Part shown: piece after piece, positions 26,409 through 34,118 of the stretch
Numbering within the stretch: the stretch's first letter is position 1
Layout: each line of letters starts with the position of its first letter
NCBI RefSeq assembly: GCF_048571125.1
Contig: NZ_CP182343.1
Span: 1,736,001-1,800,000 of the forward strand
Origin: Arcobacter siniprincipis
GTDB lineage: Bacteria > Campylobacterota > Campylobacteria > Campylobacterales > Arcobacteraceae
Direction of reading: 5' to 3'
DNA length: 64,000 bases
The notes under the pieces: generated by a model
The model's database searches: none
Seen by the model: only the letters and a program-made list of their open reading frames with translations
Told to the model about the DNA's origin: nothing
Made by a program: the position numbers and the translations under genes

Positions 26409-28523
26409 ATGGATAAATATATATTCAAAAGGGATAAAGAAAAAGAGGAATACCAATCTTATAAAATAAAAGATGCAATTAAAAAGGCATTTAAAAGTGT
26501 ACAAGTAAATTATGATGAAAGAGTATTTTTTAATGTTGTTAATAAATTAGGATTAATTGAAGAATTATTTGTAGAAGATATTCAAGATATTATAGAAAAA
26601 GAACTTTATAATTTTAATTATTATGAAGTAATGAAGTCATTTATGGTATATAGACATACTCATAAACTTCAAAGAGAGCATGTTTTAGGATTAAGTGAAG
26701 ATACAACTTTTATAAACTCAACACAAACTGTGGAAGAGTATATTTTAAAAAGTGATTGGAGAGTAAATGCTAATTCTAATACTGGATATTCACATGCTGG
26801 TCTTATAAATAATAGTGCAGGTAAAATAATTGCAAATTATTGGCTTGATAAAATATACTCTAAAAAAGAGGGATATGCACATAGAAATGCTGATTATCAT
26901 ATCCATGATTTGGATTGTTTAAGTGGATATTGTGCAGGTTGGAGTTTAAGAATTTTACTTGATGAAGGATTTAATCAGGTTAGAGGAAGAGTAGAAAGCA
27001 CTGCTCCAAATCATTTTAGAGAAGCTTTAGGACAAATGGCAAATTTCTTAGGAATATTACAAAGTGAGTGGGCAGGAGCTCAAGCTTTTAGTAGCTTTGA
27101 TACTTATTTAGCTCCTTATGTATTTAAAGATAACTTAGAATATAAAGAGATAAAAAAAGCTATTCGAAGTTTTATTTATAATCTAAATGTTCCAGCGCGT
27201 TGGGGACAAAGCCCTTTTACAAATGTCACTATTGATTGGACTGTTCCAAATGATTTAAAAGATCAAATTCCAACACGAAATCAGAAACATCTTTTTAAAG
27301 ACTTTGAAGATGAAATTCTTTTAAAAAAACTAAGAATTAAAGGTTATACCTCATTTGAAGAGTTAACCTACAAAGATTTTCAAAATGAGATGAATCTTAT
27401 AAATAAAGCCTATTATGAAATAATGACAGAAGGGGATAAAACAGGTCAACCTTTTACTTTTCCTATTCCTACTGTAAATATCACTGAAGATTTTGATTGG
27501 TATGGTGAAAATACAGATTTATTATTTGAAAATACAGCAAAGATTGGAAGTTCATATTTTCAAAACTTTGTGGGTAGCCAATATGTCAAAGATGAAAATG
27601 GAAATTTAATTCCAAATGAAAAAGCTTATAAACCAGGTCATGTTAGAAGTATGTGTTGTAGATTACAACTTGACTTAAGAGAACTTCTTAAAAGAGGAGG
27701 TGGTTTATTTGGAAGTGCTGAAATGACAGGAAGTATTGGTGTCGTTACTATCAATATGGCTAGGCTGGGATACTTGTATAAAGGAGATATAAATAGTCTA
27801 CTTAAAAAACTAGAAGAGTTAATGGACTTAGCAAAATCTACATTAGAGAAAAAAAGAGTTTTTATTCAAGATATGTATGAAAGGGGTCTTTTCCCATATA
27901 CAAAAAGGTATCTAAAAGGATTTAATAATCACTTTTCAACTATTGGTGTAAATGGTATGAATGAAATGTTAAAAAACTATTTTTCTAATAAAGTTGATAT
28001 GTCTTCAGATATTGGAAATGATTTTTGTATCCAAATATTAGATTTTATGAGAGATAAAATGATTCAATATCAAGAAGAGACTGGTAATCTATATAATCTT
28101 GAAGCAACACCAGCTGAGGGTACAACTTATAGATTTGCAAAAGAAGATAAAAAAAGATTTAAAGATATCATTCAAGCTGGATTTGATAAAAATATCTACT
28201 ATACAAACTCTTCTCAACTTCCAGCAAATTATACTGATGACCCTTTTGAAGCATTAACTCTACAAGATGACCTTCAATGTAAATATACAGGTGGAACAGT
28301 TTTACACTTATACATGAATGAAAAAATTTCATCTGTTGAAGCTTGTAGAAAATTTGTAAAAAATGTACTTACAAACTTTAGGCTTCCATATATAACAGTT
28401 ACTCCCTTATTCTCTATTTGTGAAAAACATGGTTATATAAGTGGAGAACATGAATTTTGTCCAAAATGTGATGAAGAAATTTTAAAACAGGAGATTAAAG
28501 ATGAATTATCAAGAATTGCTTAA
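26409..28523 (+). CDS. nrdD: anaerobic ribonucleoside-triphosphate reductase, large part (no glycyl-radical tail)
   Basis: A 704-residue class III reductase subunit that makes dNTPs under anoxia. An ATP-cone comes first (about 1–95: YIFKRDKEKEEYQSYKIKDAI), then the ten-stranded barrel with YHIHDLDCLSGYCAGW and the RSMCCRLQLDL segment carrying active-site cysteines. The C-terminus keeps the start of the zinc site (FSICEKHGYISGEHEFCPKC) and then stops. The RVxGY glycyl-radical loop that all such enzymes need is absent here; it is encoded in the +1 frame by the overlapping next gene. The stop is T plus the first As of an A8 run, so a simple homopolymer length error would not restore one frame. 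Confidence 0.93.
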   Translation: MDKYIFKRDKEKEEYQSYKIKDAIKKAFKSVQVNYDERVFFNVVNKLGLIEELFVEDIQDIIEKELYNFNYYEVMKSFMVYRHTHKLQREHVLGLSEDTTFINSTQTVEEYILKSDWRVNANSNTGYSHAGLINNSAGKIIANYWLDKIYSKKEGYAHRNADYHIHDLDCLSGYCAGWSLRILLDEGFNQVRGRVESTAPNHFREALGQMANFLGILQSEWAGAQAFSSFDTYLAPYVFKDNLEYKEIKKAIRSFIYNLNVPARWGQSPFTNVTIDWTVPNDLKDQIPTRNQKHLFKDFEDEILLKKLRIKGYTSFEELTYKDFQNEMNLINKAYYEIMTEGDKTGQPFTFPIPTVNITEDFDWYGENTDLLFENTAKIGSSYFQNFVGSQYVKDENGNLIPNEKAYKPGHVRSMCCRLQLDLRELLKRGGGLFGSAEMTGSIGVVTINMARLGYLYKGDINSLLKKLEELMDLAKSTLEKKRVFIQDMYERGLFPYTKRYLKGFNNHFSTIGVNGMNEMLKNYFSNKVDMSSDIGNDFCIQILDFMRDKMIQYQEETGNLYNLEATPAEGTTYRFAKEDKKRFKDIIQAGFDKNIYYTNSSQLPANYTDDPFEALTLQDDLQCKYTGGTVLHLYMNEKISSVEACRKFVKNVLTNFRLPYITVTPLFSICEKHGYISGEHEFCPKCDEEILKQEIKDELSRIA

Positions 28524-28665
28524 AAAAAATAGTGAAAAAAGAACAAAATGTATAGTTTATACTAGAGTTATGGGTTATCATAGACCAGTTGAAAGCTTTA
28601 ATATAGGTAAAAAAGGTGAACATAAAGAAAGACTCAAATTTGTTGAATCAAAAAATTGTTTATGA
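28501..28665 (+). CDS. separate glycyl-radical peptide of anaerobic ribonucleotide reductase
   Basis: A 54-codon gene overlapping the end of nrdD by 23 bases and nrdG by 50. The peptide contains CIVYTRVMGYHRPVESFN: the glycyl-radical loop, with Gly25 as the radical site, that normally ends NrdD. It has its own strong ribosome binding site, AGGAG at 28489–28493, seven bases before the ATG, so it can be translated independently and would have to associate with the large NrdD, much as the spare radical domain GrcA/YfiD serves pyruvate formate-lyase. Cys17 may complete the zinc site begun by three cysteines in the large part. A programmed +1 frameshift at the GCT-TAA-A end of nrdD is the alternative. 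Confidence 0.85.
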   Translation: MNYQELLKKNSEKRTKCIVYTRVMGYHRPVESFNIGKKGEHKERLKFVESKNCL

Positions 28666-29320
28666 TTTTACAAAATTTACAACTACAGATTACACAGGAT
28701 ATTTATCTTGTGTAATCTGGTTTAAAGGGTGTAATATGAGATGTCAGTATTGTTATAATGATGATATTGTATTTTCTAAAAATGGTAATTACACTTTAAA
28801 TGATATTTTAACTTTTTTGAAAAATAGAGTAGGGATGCTTGATGCTGTTGTTTTATCAGGAGGAGAAGCTACACTTTATGATTTAAGTGATTTTTGCAAA
28901 AAAATAAAAGAATTAGGATTTAAAATAAAATTAGATACAAATGGCACAAATTTTACATTAATAGAAAAACTCACAAAAGAAAAACTTATAGATTATATGG
29001 CAATTGATTTTAAAGCACCAAAATATAAATACAAAACAATAACAGGTATAAATGCATACACTAAGTTTATTAATATAATAAAATATTTAATAACTATTAA
29101 TTTCACTTTTGAACTTAGAACTACAGTTAATTCAAGCTTGTTAGATGAAAATGATCTAAACAATATGATAAATATACTTACTAATTTGGGATATCAAAAT
29201 ACATACTATTTACAAAATTTTTTACAAACTAGTTCAAATATTGGAAATATTCAAAAACAAAGAGATATAAATAAAGAAGAACTTATACAAAATAGTTTAA
29301 CTATTCAATGGAGAAATTAA
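28616..29320 (+). CDS. nrdG: anaerobic ribonucleoside-triphosphate reductase activating protein
   Basis: A 234-residue radical-SAM activase that abstracts hydrogen from the NrdD glycine. The cluster motif CNMRCQYCYN gives Cys39, Cys43 and Cys46; VVLSGGEATLY is the SAM-binding GGE segment. The N-terminus (KIVYDFTKFTTTDYTG) is as expected. The assigned start is a GTG (28616) inside the glycyl-radical gene; TTGs at 28634 or 28637 are alternatives because no ATG precedes the Fe-S motif. Its tail overlaps the convergent response-regulator gene by 24 bases. Confidence 0.92.
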   Translation: MNIKKDSNLLNQKIVYDFTKFTTTDYTGYLSCVIWFKGCNMRCQYCYNDDIVFSKNGNYTLNDILTFLKNRVGMLDAVVLSGGEATLYDLSDFCKKIKELGFKIKLDTNGTNFTLIEKLTKEKLIDYMAIDFKAPKYKYKTITGINAYTKFINIIKYLITINFTFELRTTVNSSLLDENDLNNMINILTNLGYQNTYYLQNFLQTSSNIGNIQKQRDINKEELIQNSLTIQWRN

Positions 29321-29977
29321 ATATCCTTGACCTAAGACATTTTCAATAATATCTTTAGACATTTTTAATCTTAATCTTTTTATAAAAGTTCTAAGTCTCT
29401 CATCACTTACTTCATCACTCCAAAGTGTAGATTTGATTTCTTCAGGACTTACAATAGTATTTTGATTCTTGATTAATAAATATAGAAAATCCTTTTCTCG
29501 CTTTGTAATATTTACAATTTTTCCATTTTCATACAAAGTCATAGTATTATTATCAAAGGTAAAATTCTCTTTTAATCGTACTCTTTTTTGTTTATTTATC
29601 TTAGGTGCTATTTTCCTAATATGCTCGATAAGTTCTTCTGGATCAAAAGGTTTAATTAAATATTTATTTATTCCTATATCAATAGCTTTTAATAACTTGT
29701 CTTTATCAGAATGAGCACTTAATACAATAATAGGAATTGATTCATCAAACTCTTTTATTTTTTGTGTCATTTCCAAACCATCACAAAGTGGCATCATAAT
29801 ATCAGTTATTATAATATCAGGCTTAAATGATTTAAACTTTTTTAAACCTTCTTTACCATCTTTAGCAATAATTACAGAGAAAAAATAATCATTTATAGCA
29901 TCTTTTAAAAGTTGAGCTAATCTTTTTTCATCTTCAACTATTAGTATTTTTAAATATTTTAATAACTTATCTTTCAT
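29297..29977 (-). CDS. OmpR-type response regulator
   Basis: A 226-residue two-component regulator: receiver (10–125) with acidic pocket VEDEKR, phospho-Asp59 (IIITDIMMP), a Ser switch in VLSAHSD and Lys in LIKPFDPEEL; then a winged helix (about 135–225, with DERLRTFIKRLRLK as recognition helix and GQGYLI as wing). It follows the PAS kinase gene by 7 bases on the same strand, so they form a cognate pair. Target genes are unknown. Confidence 0.92.
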   Translation of the reverse strand: MKDKLLKYLKILIVEDEKRLAQLLKDAINDYFFSVIIAKDGKEGLKKFKSFKPDIIITDIMMPLCDGLEMTQKIKEFDESIPIIVLSAHSDKDKLLKAIDIGINKYLIKPFDPEELIEHIRKIAPKINKQKRVRLKENFTFDNNTMTLYENGKIVNITKREKDFLYLLIKNQNTIVSPEEIKSTLWSDEVSDERLRTFIKRLRLKMSKDIIENVLGQGYLISPLNS

Positions 29978-29984
29978 ATTCTTC

Positions 29985-31196
29985 CTAATTATTTAAGGGG
30001 ATAAAAATTGTAAAATTAGAACCATTTTCAAAGTTTTTATGAATTAGCTCACCTTCTAAACTTTTTTCAATAATCATTTTTGACATAAACAATCCCAATC
30101 CTGTACCTTGACTTTTATGTTTTGTTGTAAAATAAGGGTCAAATATTTTATCTAAGTTATCTTTACTAATTCCACCTGCATTATCTATTATTTCTAGCTT
30201 TGCATATTTTTTGCCTAAAAATTTTTCTTCACTTAACTTTATTTGTATAATTTTTTTATCTGTATGGTTAAGTATAAAGGCATCTTTTGAGTTTTGAATT
30301 AGATTAATAATCACTTGAGTAAGTTCATTTAATACACCTAAAACTTGATAATTTAATGGTACATCTATATTTAAGTTTATATCTTTTATAACTTTCTTCA
30401 AAATTAAAATAGCTTCATCAACTGCTTTTTTTATCTCAAAACTTTTTTTATCTTTTTGTGGATTAAAAAAGTTTGAAAAATCATCTATTGTAGAAGACAT
30501 ACTAGATATCAAATTTTTGCTCTCAATATAAAGCTCATCTAGTTTCTCTTTTTCATTTGTATTAAAGAACTTTTTCATATTAAAAAGTGTAAGATTAAGC
30601 TCAGTTAAAGGTTGTCTCCATTGGTGAGCAATATTTCCTAACATTTGACCTAAACTTGCCATTCTTGATTGTAGAAATAGAAGTTTTTGTTTCTCTTCAT
30701 TCTTTATAATTTCTTCTTTTACTCTATGTTCCAAAGTTTTATTTAATTCTTTTAACTCTTTTGTTTTATAAAAAACTCTATTTTCTAAATCTTTATTTAA
30801 TTCTTCTAACTCTATTTCTTTTTTTTCTAATCTTTTTTTTAATTCAACTTCTTCTGTTACATCATATCTTATAGCAATAAACTCTTTTATTTCATCATTT
30901 TCATCTAAAATAGGAGTAATCGTAGTATTTAAATAAACAGTTTTCCCATCTTTTGTGAGATTTTTAACTGTAGCTTTGTATGGTTTTTTATTTAAAATAG
31001 TATCCCAAAGTAGAGTAAAGTTACTCTTTGGGATATTGGGATGTCTTACAATATTATGATTTGAACCAATTAATTCTTCATATTTATATCCAGAAATTTT
31101 GCAAAACTCATCATTGACAAAAGTTATTATTCCATTAATATCAGTTTTTGATACTATATTTGAATTTTCAATTGCCTCTTGATAAGTTTGGCTCAT
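29985..31196 (-). CDS. PAS-domain histidine kinase
   Basis: A 403-residue cytoplasmic kinase. One PAS domain (about 5–118: SNIVSKTDINGIITFVND … ISGYKYEELIGSNHNIVRHP) resembles the redox- or oxygen-sensing Aer-type PAS. A long coiled coil (about 118–170) leads to NIAHQWRQPL with His191, an N box (NLIQNSKDAF) and GTGLGLFMSK. It is cotranscribed with the response regulator 7 bases downstream, and begins 1 base after hemB ends on the same strand, so hemB may share its mRNA. Confidence 0.9.
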   Translation of the reverse strand: MSQTYQEAIENSNIVSKTDINGIITFVNDEFCKISGYKYEELIGSNHNIVRHPNIPKSNFTLLWDTILNKKPYKATVKNLTKDGKTVYLNTTITPILDENDEIKEFIAIRYDVTEEVELKKRLEKKEIELEELNKDLENRVFYKTKELKELNKTLEHRVKEEIIKNEEKQKLLFLQSRMASLGQMLGNIAHQWRQPLTELNLTLFNMKKFFNTNEKEKLDELYIESKNLISSMSSTIDDFSNFFNPQKDKKSFEIKKAVDEAILILKKVIKDINLNIDVPLNYQVLGVLNELTQVIINLIQNSKDAFILNHTDKKIIQIKLSEEKFLGKKYAKLEIIDNAGGISKDNLDKIFDPYFTTKHKSQGTGLGLFMSKMIIEKSLEGELIHKNFENGSNFTIFIPLNN

Positions 31197-31197
31197 T

Positions 31198-32172
31198 TTA
31201 TTTTCTATTTAAAAGCTCACAAGCTTCTTTTGCATGATATGAAATAATAATATCAGCACCCGCTCTTTTAAAAGACACTAAAGTTTCCATCATAGTTCTT
31301 TCATAATCAATTAACCCAGCAATTCCTGCATTTTTAAGTAAGGCATATTCTCCACTTACATTATAAACTGCTAATGGTAGATTTGAACTATTTCTAATAT
31401 CTCTTACAATATCCAAATATGCTAATGCTGGTTTTACCATAAGTATATCTGCACCTTGATTTTCATCTTGAATTGATTCTTCAATAGCTTCTCTTCTATT
31501 TGCTGGATTCATTTGATAAGATCTTCTATCACCAAAAGATGGAGTTGAATCAGCAACATCTCTAAATGGACCATAATAAGCACTTGCAAATTTAGTAGAA
31601 TATGCCATGATGGGTAAATCAGTAAATCCATTTTCATCTAAAGCAGTTCTTAAAGTTTCAATAATACCATCCATCATTCCACTAGGAGCTATCATATCAG
31701 CACCAGCACGTGCATGAACAAGAGCTTGTTGGGCAGATATTTCTAATGTTTTATCATTATCAACTGTTTGAGTTTTGGGGTCAAGTATTCCACAATGTCC
31801 ATGGTCTGTATATTCACAAAAACACAAATCAGTAGATACAAACATAGTAGGGAACTTCTCTTTTACAGCTCTTATTGTTCTTGCTATTATACTTTCATCA
31901 CACAAACATTCACTTCCTACAGAGTCTTTAACATCTGGAATACCAAATAAAATAATTGAATTTAAACCTATACTTTGAATATATTCACACTCTTTTAAAA
32001 TCTCATCAATACTCATTTGAAAAACACCTGGCATAGATGCAACTTCAGTTTTAATACCATTTCCTTCAACTACAAATAGTGGATATATAAAATCATTTGG
32101 GCTTAGGTTTGTTTCTTGCACTAGTGCTCTTAAATTTTCATTAATTCTTAATCTTCTTAATCTTTTAAACAT
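31198..32172 (-). CDS. hemB: delta-aminolevulinic acid dehydratase
   Basis: A 324-residue enzyme joining two 5-aminolevulinates into porphobilinogen. The metal-binding region DLCFCEYTDHGHCG, the AYSTKFASAYYGPFR active-site Lys segment and MVKPALAYLDIV, with the Schiff-base Lys, are all present. Length is normal. Translation overlaps nothing upstream; the divergent ribA promoter lies between. It is followed directly by the PAS kinase gene. Confidence 0.97.
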   Translation of the reverse strand: MFKRLRRLRINENLRALVQETNLSPNDFIYPLFVVEGNGIKTEVASMPGVFQMSIDEILKECEYIQSIGLNSIILFGIPDVKDSVGSECLCDESIIARTIRAVKEKFPTMFVSTDLCFCEYTDHGHCGILDPKTQTVDNDKTLEISAQQALVHARAGADMIAPSGMMDGIIETLRTALDENGFTDLPIMAYSTKFASAYYGPFRDVADSTPSFGDRRSYQMNPANRREAIEESIQDENQGADILMVKPALAYLDIVRDIRNSSNLPLAVYNVSGEYALLKNAGIAGLIDYERTMMETLVSFKRAGADIIISYHAKEACELLNRK

Positions 32173-32191
32173 TCTATTTACCTCTTTTAGA

Positions 32192-32197
32192 TATAAT
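32192..32197 (+). promoter_or_regulatory. -10 box upstream of ribA
   Basis: TATAAT, 35 bases ahead of the ribA start, in the 60-base divergent region with hemB. No -35 match. A leader of about 30 bases is too short for an FMN riboswitch. Confidence 0.45.
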
Positions 32198-32232
32198 CTG
32201 CACCATTTTAACAGTTTAAGGTTTAAAAAGAT

Positions 32233-32796
32233 ATGAATATCGAAGAATCAAATATTGCAAATTTACCAACAACACATGGTAATTTTCAAATACAATCTTT
32301 TAAAGAACATCACAAAGAACATTTAGTAATTTTTTCAAAAAATTTAGGTGATGTTGTAAATGTAAGAGTACATTCAGAATGCTTAACAGGAGATGCAATT
32401 GGCTCATTAAAGTGTGATTGCCAAGCCCAATTAAATTTCTCATTAGATTATATAAATAAAAATAGTGGTATGGTTATATACTTAAGACAAGAAGGAAGAA
32501 ATATAGGTTTACTTAATAAAGTAAATGCTTATGCCCTACAAGATAAGGGATTTAATACAATTGAAGCAAATCATCAATTAGGTTTTCAAGCTGATGAAAG
32601 AACTTATGAAATAGTAGAATATATTTTAAATAAATTTAATATCAAAAAAATAAATTTAATAACAAATAATCCGCATAAAATTGAAAGTTTAGCTAATATA
32701 GAAATTGTAAAAAGAATTCCCGTAGTTGTGGGAGAAAATGAGAATAATAAAGACTATTTAAAAGTCAAAAAAGAAGAAATGGGGCATTTGCTATAG
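32233..32796 (+). CDS. ribA: GTP cyclohydrolase II
   Basis: A 187-residue stand-alone GTP cyclohydrolase II, the first committed step of riboflavin synthesis. The zinc cysteines lie in HSECLTGDAIGSLKCDCQAQ and the catalytic Arg/GTP region in RQEGRNIGLLNKVNAYALQD; NHQLGFQADERTY is also typical. It is complete and active-looking, unlike the GCH-II half of the RibB protein encoded at 38850–39881. Its stop overlaps the GTG start of rsmG by one base, opening a plus-strand operon that continues to glyS. Confidence 0.95.
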   Translation: MNIEESNIANLPTTHGNFQIQSFKEHHKEHLVIFSKNLGDVVNVRVHSECLTGDAIGSLKCDCQAQLNFSLDYINKNSGMVIYLRQEGRNIGLLNKVNAYALQDKGFNTIEANHQLGFQADERTYEIVEYILNKFNIKKINLITNNPHKIESLANIEIVKRIPVVVGENENNKDYLKVKKEEMGHLL

Positions 32797-33380
32797 TGAA
32801 AATAAATAATTTAAAAGAGTTAAATTTAGAAGAAGATTTTTTACCAAAATGTGAAGAGTTTAAAAAGACTTTACAGCATTGGGGCAAAGTACATAATCTT
32901 TCAGCTGAATTAGAAGATGAGAAAATAGAAAAGAATATATATGATTCTATTTATGTTTTAAAATTTATAAAAGAGTATAAAACTGTTGCAGATATAGGAA
33001 CAGGAGCTGGTTATCCTGGGCTTATTTTAGCAATGGCAAGACCTAATATTAAATTTTATTTAATAGAACCTAGAGCAAAAAGAGTTGCTTTTTTAAATTT
33101 TATTAAAAACTCACTAAAATTGGATAATGTAGAGATATTATGCAATAGAGTAGAGTATGTAAAAGATATTAAAGTTGATTTAATCACTTCAAGAGCAGTT
33201 ACGAATACTTCTTTATTATTAGACTTAACAAAAGATATTTCAAGTGAAAATACATCTTATTTATTTTATAAAGGTAGTATGCTTGAATCAGAACTTGAAG
33301 AAGCAAAAATACATAACTATGAAATAATCAAAAAAGATGAAAAAAGAAATTACTTATATATAAATAAAGGAAACAAGTAA
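32796..33380 (+). CDS. rsmG: 16S rRNA m7G527 methyltransferase
   Basis: A 194-residue SAM methyltransferase. The SAM site is VADIGTGAGYPGLILAM (about residues 66–82), with LIEPRAKRVAFL as motif II and TSRAV as motif IV, the RsmG pattern. It modifies G527 of 16S rRNA. Translation starts at GTG overlapping the ribA stop. The following small gene begins on the last base of its stop codon. Confidence 0.94.
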   Translation: MKINNLKELNLEEDFLPKCEEFKKTLQHWGKVHNLSAELEDEKIEKNIYDSIYVLKFIKEYKTVADIGTGAGYPGLILAMARPNIKFYLIEPRAKRVAFLNFIKNSLKLDNVEILCNRVEYVKDIKVDLITSRAVTNTSLLLDLTKDISSENTSYLFYKGSMLESELEEAKIHNYEIIKKDEKRNYLYINKGNK

Positions 33381-33601
33381 TGGTATTTAAAGCATTAGCA
33401 GTACTTATTATTTTATTTATTGTTTATATTCTATTTTTTAAAAAAAGAAGAGAGAGTGAAATCGGCAATAAAAAGACAAAAAGAGAAGAATCTATCTCAG
33501 ATATAATGGAAGAGTGTCCCACTTGCAAAACTTATGTCTCAAAAAAAGAAGCCATATTAAGTAATGGGAAATACTACTGTTCAAAGGAGTGTCTACAATG
33601 A
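33380..33601 (+). CDS. small membrane-anchored protein with cysteine pairs (PP0621-like)
   Basis: A 73-residue protein: one N-terminal transmembrane helix (LAVLIILFIVYILFF, about 5–20), a basic stretch, then CPTCKTYVSKKEA and YYCSKECLQ, four cysteines spaced like a small zinc-binding fold. The pattern resembles PP0621-family proteins of unknown function. Start and stop are coupled to its neighbours (TAATG upstream, ATGA downstream), so translation is continuous along the operon. Confidence 0.75.
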   Translation: MVFKALAVLIILFIVYILFFKKRRESEIGNKKTKREESISDIMEECPTCKTYVSKKEAILSNGKYYCSKECLQ

Positions 33602-33969
33602 TAATACTTGGCGATGCTTTAGTACCATATGAAGAGACTTCATTTATAAATAAACTTGAAAATATAACAAATACAAAAGCAAATTCTACTATTTTATTTG
33701 ATTTTAATGAAAATTATCTAAAATATTCTTATGAAAATAACTTGTTTATAGGAGTTATTGTTCATACATTAAAAGAAGCACTTTATGCAAATGCTTTACA
33801 TGCTAAGTATATTATATGTAATAAACCTCTAGATAAAACTATTCAAGATATTGCTGAAAATTATATGTTTGATTCTAAAATATTAACAATAATTGAATCT
33901 AGTGATGAACTTGAAATAGTAGCCATGAATAAAATTGATGGTGCAATATATAAAAATTTGTTAGGATAA
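33598..33969 (+). CDS. hypothetical protein, 123 residues
   Basis: A soluble alpha/beta protein (MIILGDALVPYEET … IGVIVHTLKEALYANALHAKYIICNK…) that I cannot place in a family. I set the start at ATG 33598 and not the GTG three codons earlier, because AAGGAG at 33584–33589 is at ideal distance and the ATGA overlaps the preceding stop. It lies in the ribA–rsmG–glyS operon, with 2 bases to the next small gene. Function unknown. Confidence 0.7.
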   Translation: MIILGDALVPYEETSFINKLENITNTKANSTILFDFNENYLKYSYENNLFIGVIVHTLKEALYANALHAKYIICNKPLDKTIQDIAENYMFDSKILTIIESSDELEIVAMNKIDGAIYKNLLG

Positions 33970-33971
33970 AC

Positions 33972-34118
33972 ATGAAAGATATACTTGATATAATAGTTAT
34001 TATAGCTTTTGTAATAATAGTTTTTGGATTTATTAGAGGCTTCAATAAACAACAAATTGGAAAACATACAAAAAAATTAGAAGAAATCGAGAAAAGGGAA
34101 AAAGAGAAAAATGAATAA
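33972..34118 (+). CDS. small single-pass membrane protein
   Basis: A 48-residue protein: a transmembrane helix (IVIIAFVIIVFGFI, about 8–21) followed by a highly charged coiled-coil-like tail rich in Lys and Glu. It begins 2 bases after the preceding stop and its end overlaps glyS by 8 bases, so it is embedded in the operon. No family recognised; the layout resembles small membrane anchors or twin-arginine/septum-type accessory peptides, but no motif supports any of these. Confidence 0.6.
   Translation: MKDILDIIVIIAFVIIVFGFIRGFNKQQIGKHTKKLEEIEKREKEKNE

Noticed and set aside
28521..28530. Homopolymer sequencing error splitting nrdD at the A8 run
   Set aside because: The stop codon includes the T before the run and the first As, so changing the run length alone leaves TAA in frame; the downstream frame also has its own AGGAG and ATG.
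32198..32232. FMN riboswitch ahead of ribA (and likewise ahead of the ribB gene at 38850)
   Set aside because: Leaders are about 30 bases, far too short for the aptamer, and no RFN-like motifs are present.
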